Source of the DNA: DTU080 sp050945315
GTDB lineage: Bacteria; Bacillota; Limnochordia; DTU080
DNA: 7,589 nucleotides
Direction of reading: 5' to 3'
Assembly (NCBI GenBank): GCA_050945315.1
Contig: JBMNSS010000131.1
Coordinates: 1 to 7,589, forward strand
The notes under the pieces are model-generated. The model saw nothing but the letters and a program-made list of their open reading frames with translations. It ran no database searches and was not told where the DNA came from. Both the position numbers and the translations under genes were made by a program. Below are positions 5,011 through 7,589 of this stretch, piece after piece (position 1 is the first letter of the stretch; the number at the start of each line of letters is the position of its first letter).

Positions 5011-7370
5011 GTGCGGTGGATGAGACCAAGCTCCGGATCAAAGATCGTATGGGTCGGGTGCGTGGGGAACTCACTGTCAAGCTGCTGCCGCAAAACGGAG
5101 GGCGGAGCCGACAGACTCCTGCTCCGCTCATCGACGAAACAGACAATCCCGACCGCGACCCGCTCCTCGAGCCCGTGCAGCTTCTGGAGGGAGAGGAGTA
5201 TCTCTACCGGATCGTGTGTTTCGAACCCGGGACGACGATCACCACCGATCAAGAGACTCTCTTCCATCCGGACGATATCACAGGAAGGCGGGGCCGTCTT
5301 CGTCCGGGGCAGTACACGGGTACCGTTGAGGTTACAATCCTGGTCGACGGTCAGGAGCTGGGGACGACCTCCTTTGACGTCCGTTCCCGCAAGGTCGACT
5401 ACATGACTCAGTACCGGTGGATGCTGCGGGACATCGCTGAGGCCATGACCGAGCTGATTATGGAATCGTTTGCTCCGTCGCAACAGCGTTTTGCCGTTGA
5501 TGAGGCGCGAGATGCCGCTACCGTCTATCAGCGCTTCGCCTTTCTGCGAAGCATCGTTATGGACGAGGCTTTGGAGGATGCCGTCATGTACATCGCCAAT
5601 CGCCCGCACCGAGCCTGGGTTGAAGCGAGTGAATGGCGCCATCCCAGCCAACCCATCCCAGCCTCGTCATCTGTCGCCAGACAACTGGTGCGACCCGGGC
5701 CTCGGGTCCGTAGCAATACCGGATCAGGTGTCGTTTGTTACCCTCTCCCAACCAGACTCGAGGTGGTTCGCACTCGCGAGACGCTTGATACGGAACCCAA
5801 CCGCTTCGTCCGCTTTGCCCTGCAACAGTGGCGCCGGCTGGTTCAGGACATCGGCGAAACACTGCAGAAAAAGGGGGGCTATGCTCAGCGCGCCCGGCGG
5901 GAGATGCAGGACGTGCTGGATCGTCTCGACAGCTATCTCACCATGACCGATTTTCCCGAGCTGTCGCCGCTCACTCGCTTCCCGACGGGAAACACAGTCC
6001 TCCAGCGTGCAGAAGGTTACCGGACGATTCTTCAGCTTTACTTGCAGGTCGAGATGGCCGCCCGTCTGTCGTGGTCAGGCGGCGATGAGGTGTATCGCGC
6101 CGGGCAGCGGGACATCGCCACCTTATATGAGTATTGGGTCTATCTTCAGCTGGCGGCAATCGTCGCCCGGTTGTCCGGACGCCAGTTGGATTACCGCTCA
6201 CTGGTGCATCTGAGTGCCAACGGTCTCACTGTCGATCTGCGAAAAGGGCGGGAGCATGTGATCAAAGGTACGCTCGAACGCCTCGGTCGCAGATTGGGTC
6301 TGGAATTCTGGTTCAACCGCGTCTTCTCCCCGCAACGGGGCGGATCGTGGACACGGGCGATGCGGCCTGACTTCTCTCTGCGGACTATGCCGGAAGGTGA
6401 AGGGGCAGGCTATGCCGAGACGTGGATCCACTTTGACGCGAAATATCGAGTGGAGACGATCACCCAGCTCTTTGGTGTTCCACGCCCTGCGGAATCCGGG
6501 GCGAGCGGTCCATCCTCGTACGGCGGTAGCCCCCATAACTCAGGCGAGGAAGGGCCGGATGCGGAAGATGAACAGGAAGGCTTCGGCGATGCGGAGGACT
6601 CAAAGACCGGGCGTCCCCTTCGAGCCGATCTGCTCAAGATGCACGCCTACAAGGACGCCATCCGCCGCTCGTCGGGGGCATATGTGATCTATCCCGGGAC
6701 CGAAGAGGAGCGTAGAGTCGAGTATCATGAGATCCTCCCCGGGCTCGGTGCCTTTCCCTTGCGTCCCACCAAGGATGGTGTGGCTGACGGCACTGACGTG
6801 CTGACCCGGTTCATTGAAGATGCCATGCAGCATGTCGCCTCTCAGGTCACGCAACACGAGCGGGAGCGGTACTGGGTCGCCCGGGCTCATCTCGGGGCAC
6901 CGCCGGCTCGCTCGGCACGGGCAGCAGAGTTTTTGACCAAGCCACCTGCGGACACTCCGGTCTTGTTGGGATATGTGAGAGACGAGGCTCACCTGGCGTG
7001 GATCGAGGCGAGCGGTCGCTACAATCTGCGGGCCGACGGACGTACGGGCAGCGTGGGATTACATGCCGCTCAGTTGAGCGCTGAGTTCGTCGTGCTCTAC
7101 GGGCCGCCCTTGCTGACGGCGCAGGTGTGGCGCGTAGTGGACGGTCCGCAGGTGATGACCCGAGAACGGATGCAACAGCTCGGATACCCATCGCCGCGCG
7201 GCGAGATCTATATCTGTCTGCCCATCGAACTCATTGTGGGCGAGTGGGAAGGTCGGCTGACGACGGACAGCATAGAGCGCCTCAAGGCTAAGGAGGATCC
7301 CGATGCAGCCTATGGCGCGCCCGTGATGACAACATGGCTCGGGGTGGTAACCAGCTCCTGGGAATCATAG
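4998..7370 (+). CDS. McrC-like DUF2357/DUF524 PD-(D/E)XK nuclease
   Basis: This is the predicted nuclease partner of the McrB-like motor, 790 aa and much longer than E. coli McrC. Residues 1-130 are beta-rich and probably part of the motor-contacting region. Residues about 135-300 fit the DUF2357 pattern (YRWMLRDI at 139-146, TVYQRFAFLRS at 175-185, RPH at 202-204, EPNRFVRFAL at 266-275). Residues about 365-600 are the DUF524-type PD-(D/E)XK nuclease: Glu378 in LYEYW, RPD at 456-458, D480-A-K482 in the HFDAKYR strand, then D544 with KMHAYKDAI at 547-555 and YVIYPG. All expected catalytic positions are present, so the enzyme looks active. A Gly/Ser/acidic linker at about 490-535 separates D-x-K from KMHAY. 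Residues about 652-750 form an extra domain beginning VLLGYVRDEAHLAWI. The start overlaps the mcrB stop by 4 bases if GTG 4998 is used; GTG 5007 has the best-spaced GGAG. The stop is TAG. Confidence 0.92.
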   Translation: MMDVSAVDETKLRIKDRMGRVRGELTVKLLPQNGGRSRQTPAPLIDETDNPDRDPLLEPVQLLEGEEYLYRIVCFEPGTTITTDQETLFHPDDITGRRGRLRPGQYTGTVEVTILVDGQELGTTSFDVRSRKVDYMTQYRWMLRDIAEAMTELIMESFAPSQQRFAVDEARDAATVYQRFAFLRSIVMDEALEDAVMYIANRPHRAWVEASEWRHPSQPIPASSSVARQLVRPGPRVRSNTGSGVVCYPLPTRLEVVRTRETLDTEPNRFVRFALQQWRRLVQDIGETLQKKGGYAQRARREMQDVLDRLDSYLTMTDFPELSPLTRFPTGNTVLQRAEGYRTILQLYLQVEMAARLSWSGGDEVYRAGQRDIATLYEYWVYLQLAAIVARLSGRQLDYRSLVHLSANGLTVDLRKGREHVIKGTLERLGRRLGLEFWFNRVFSPQRGGSWTRAMRPDFSLRTMPEGEGAGYAETWIHFDAKYRVETITQLFGVPRPAESGASGPSSYGGSPHNSGEEGPDAEDEQEGFGDAEDSKTGRPLRADLLKMHAYKDAIRRSSGAYVIYPGTEEERRVEYHEILPGLGAFPLRPTKDGVADGTDVLTRFIEDAMQHVASQVTQHERERYWVARAHLGAPPARSARAAEFLTKPPADTPVLLGYVRDEAHLAWIEASGRYNLRADGRTGSVGLHAAQLSAEFVVLYGPPLLTAQVWRVVDGPQVMTRERMQQLGYPSPRGEIYICLPIELIVGEWEGRLTTDSIERLKAKEDPDAAYGAPVMTTWLGVVTSSWES

Positions 7371-7383
7371 TCGGGGTTCATCT

Positions 7384-7584
7384 TTGAATATAATACCGGA
7401 GCTGTCCTTAGACTGCGGCGGACAATGCCTTTTCGACGCGACTCAACGTCAGATAGATGGCGTGCTCAAATCGCTGACGGCTATGCAGAGACCGCAACCG
7501 GGATTTGATTGGACTTCTTTTGATCATGATCTGCGGCGAAGGGTGAGAGAATGTGTGGCGGCGCAGAAACGTGTTGGCATATGA
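7384..7584 (+). CDS. Small hypothetical protein downstream of the nuclease gene
   Basis: A 66-residue reading starts at TTG 7384, 13 bases after the nuclease stop. The frame is open only from 7351, just inside the preceding gene, so it is not an extension of that gene. A weak GGGG (7373-7376) lies 7 bases before the TTG. The product is soluble, has two Cys near the N-terminus (LDCGGQC), a central FDWTSFDHD and a basic C-terminus. I recognise no family. The TGA at 7582-7584 overlaps an ATG at 7581-7583, and an ATGA overlap is typical of coupled operon genes. It may be a small accessory gene of the restriction operon, or the 5' piece of a frameshifted longer gene. Confidence 0.45.
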   Translation: MNIIPELSLDCGGQCLFDATQRQIDGVLKSLTAMQRPQPGFDWTSFDHDLRRRVRECVAAQKRVGI

Positions 7585-7589
7585 ACAGC
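7581..7589 (+). CDS. Possible start of a further gene (partial)
   Basis: ATG 7581-7583 overlaps the stop of the preceding small ORF by 4 bases and gives M-N-S before the window ends. The only evidence is the overlap geometry. No clear Shine-Dalgarno sequence precedes it. Confidence 0.2.

Noticed and set aside
5692..5708. GACCCG/CGGGTC inverted repeat in the nuclease gene
   Set aside because: 6-bp arms in GC-rich coding sequence, far below the significance of the 3926-3965 dyads.
1..7589. CRISPR array, tRNA, rRNA or transposase
   Set aside because: No regularly spaced repeats, cloverleaf-like segments, rRNA motifs or DDE/HUH transposase motifs could be seen on either strand.

Overview
The window carries a two-gene, EVE-domain McrBC-type (modification-dependent, type IV-like) restriction system on the + strand. 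It sits behind a 1.8 kb leader of uncertain content and in front of the start of what may be further operon genes. The organism is a bacterium that uses Shine-Dalgarno initiation: there is a clear GGGAGG site before the first main gene. Base composition is moderately GC-rich (judged by eye). The genus cannot be told from the sequence.

Layout. Positions 3-86 are the probable 3' tail of a gene that begins outside the window. Positions 87-1803 hold no gene I can name. The most protein-like reading there is a 165-residue TTG-start ORF at 563-1060, which lacks a ribosome binding site and may be a remnant. The flanking stretches 87-562 and 1061-1803 have no convincing coding signal. Positions 1804-5001 encode a 1065-aa McrB-family protein. 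It has an unnamed N-terminal alpha-helical region, then three successive segments that look like PUA/EVE-superfamily modified-base readers, then an AAA+ motor with Walker A GLSGSGKT and Walker B LLVLDEMN. Overlapping its stop, 4998-7370 encodes a 790-aa DUF2357/DUF524-type McrC-like protein with a PD-(D/E)XK nuclease core (RPD, D-x-K, KMHAY) and a separate C-terminal domain. A small ORF (7384-7584) follows after 13 bases. Its TGA overlaps an ATG (ATGA) at the window edge, so the operon may continue.

How the genes work together (inferred from the McrBC paradigm): the McrB-like protein reads modified bases in invading DNA through its reader modules, assembles as an AAA+ ring and translocates. 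The McrC-like protein docks on the ring through its N-terminal part, stimulates NTP hydrolysis and cuts through its PD-(D/E)XK domain. No methyltransferase is present in the window, as expected of a system that attacks modified rather than unmodified DNA.

The most unexpected sequence structure is a pair of abutting perfect inverted repeats at 3926-3943 and 3943-3965 (arms of 9 and 11 bp). They lie inside the McrB-like gene, immediately before the Walker A codons.
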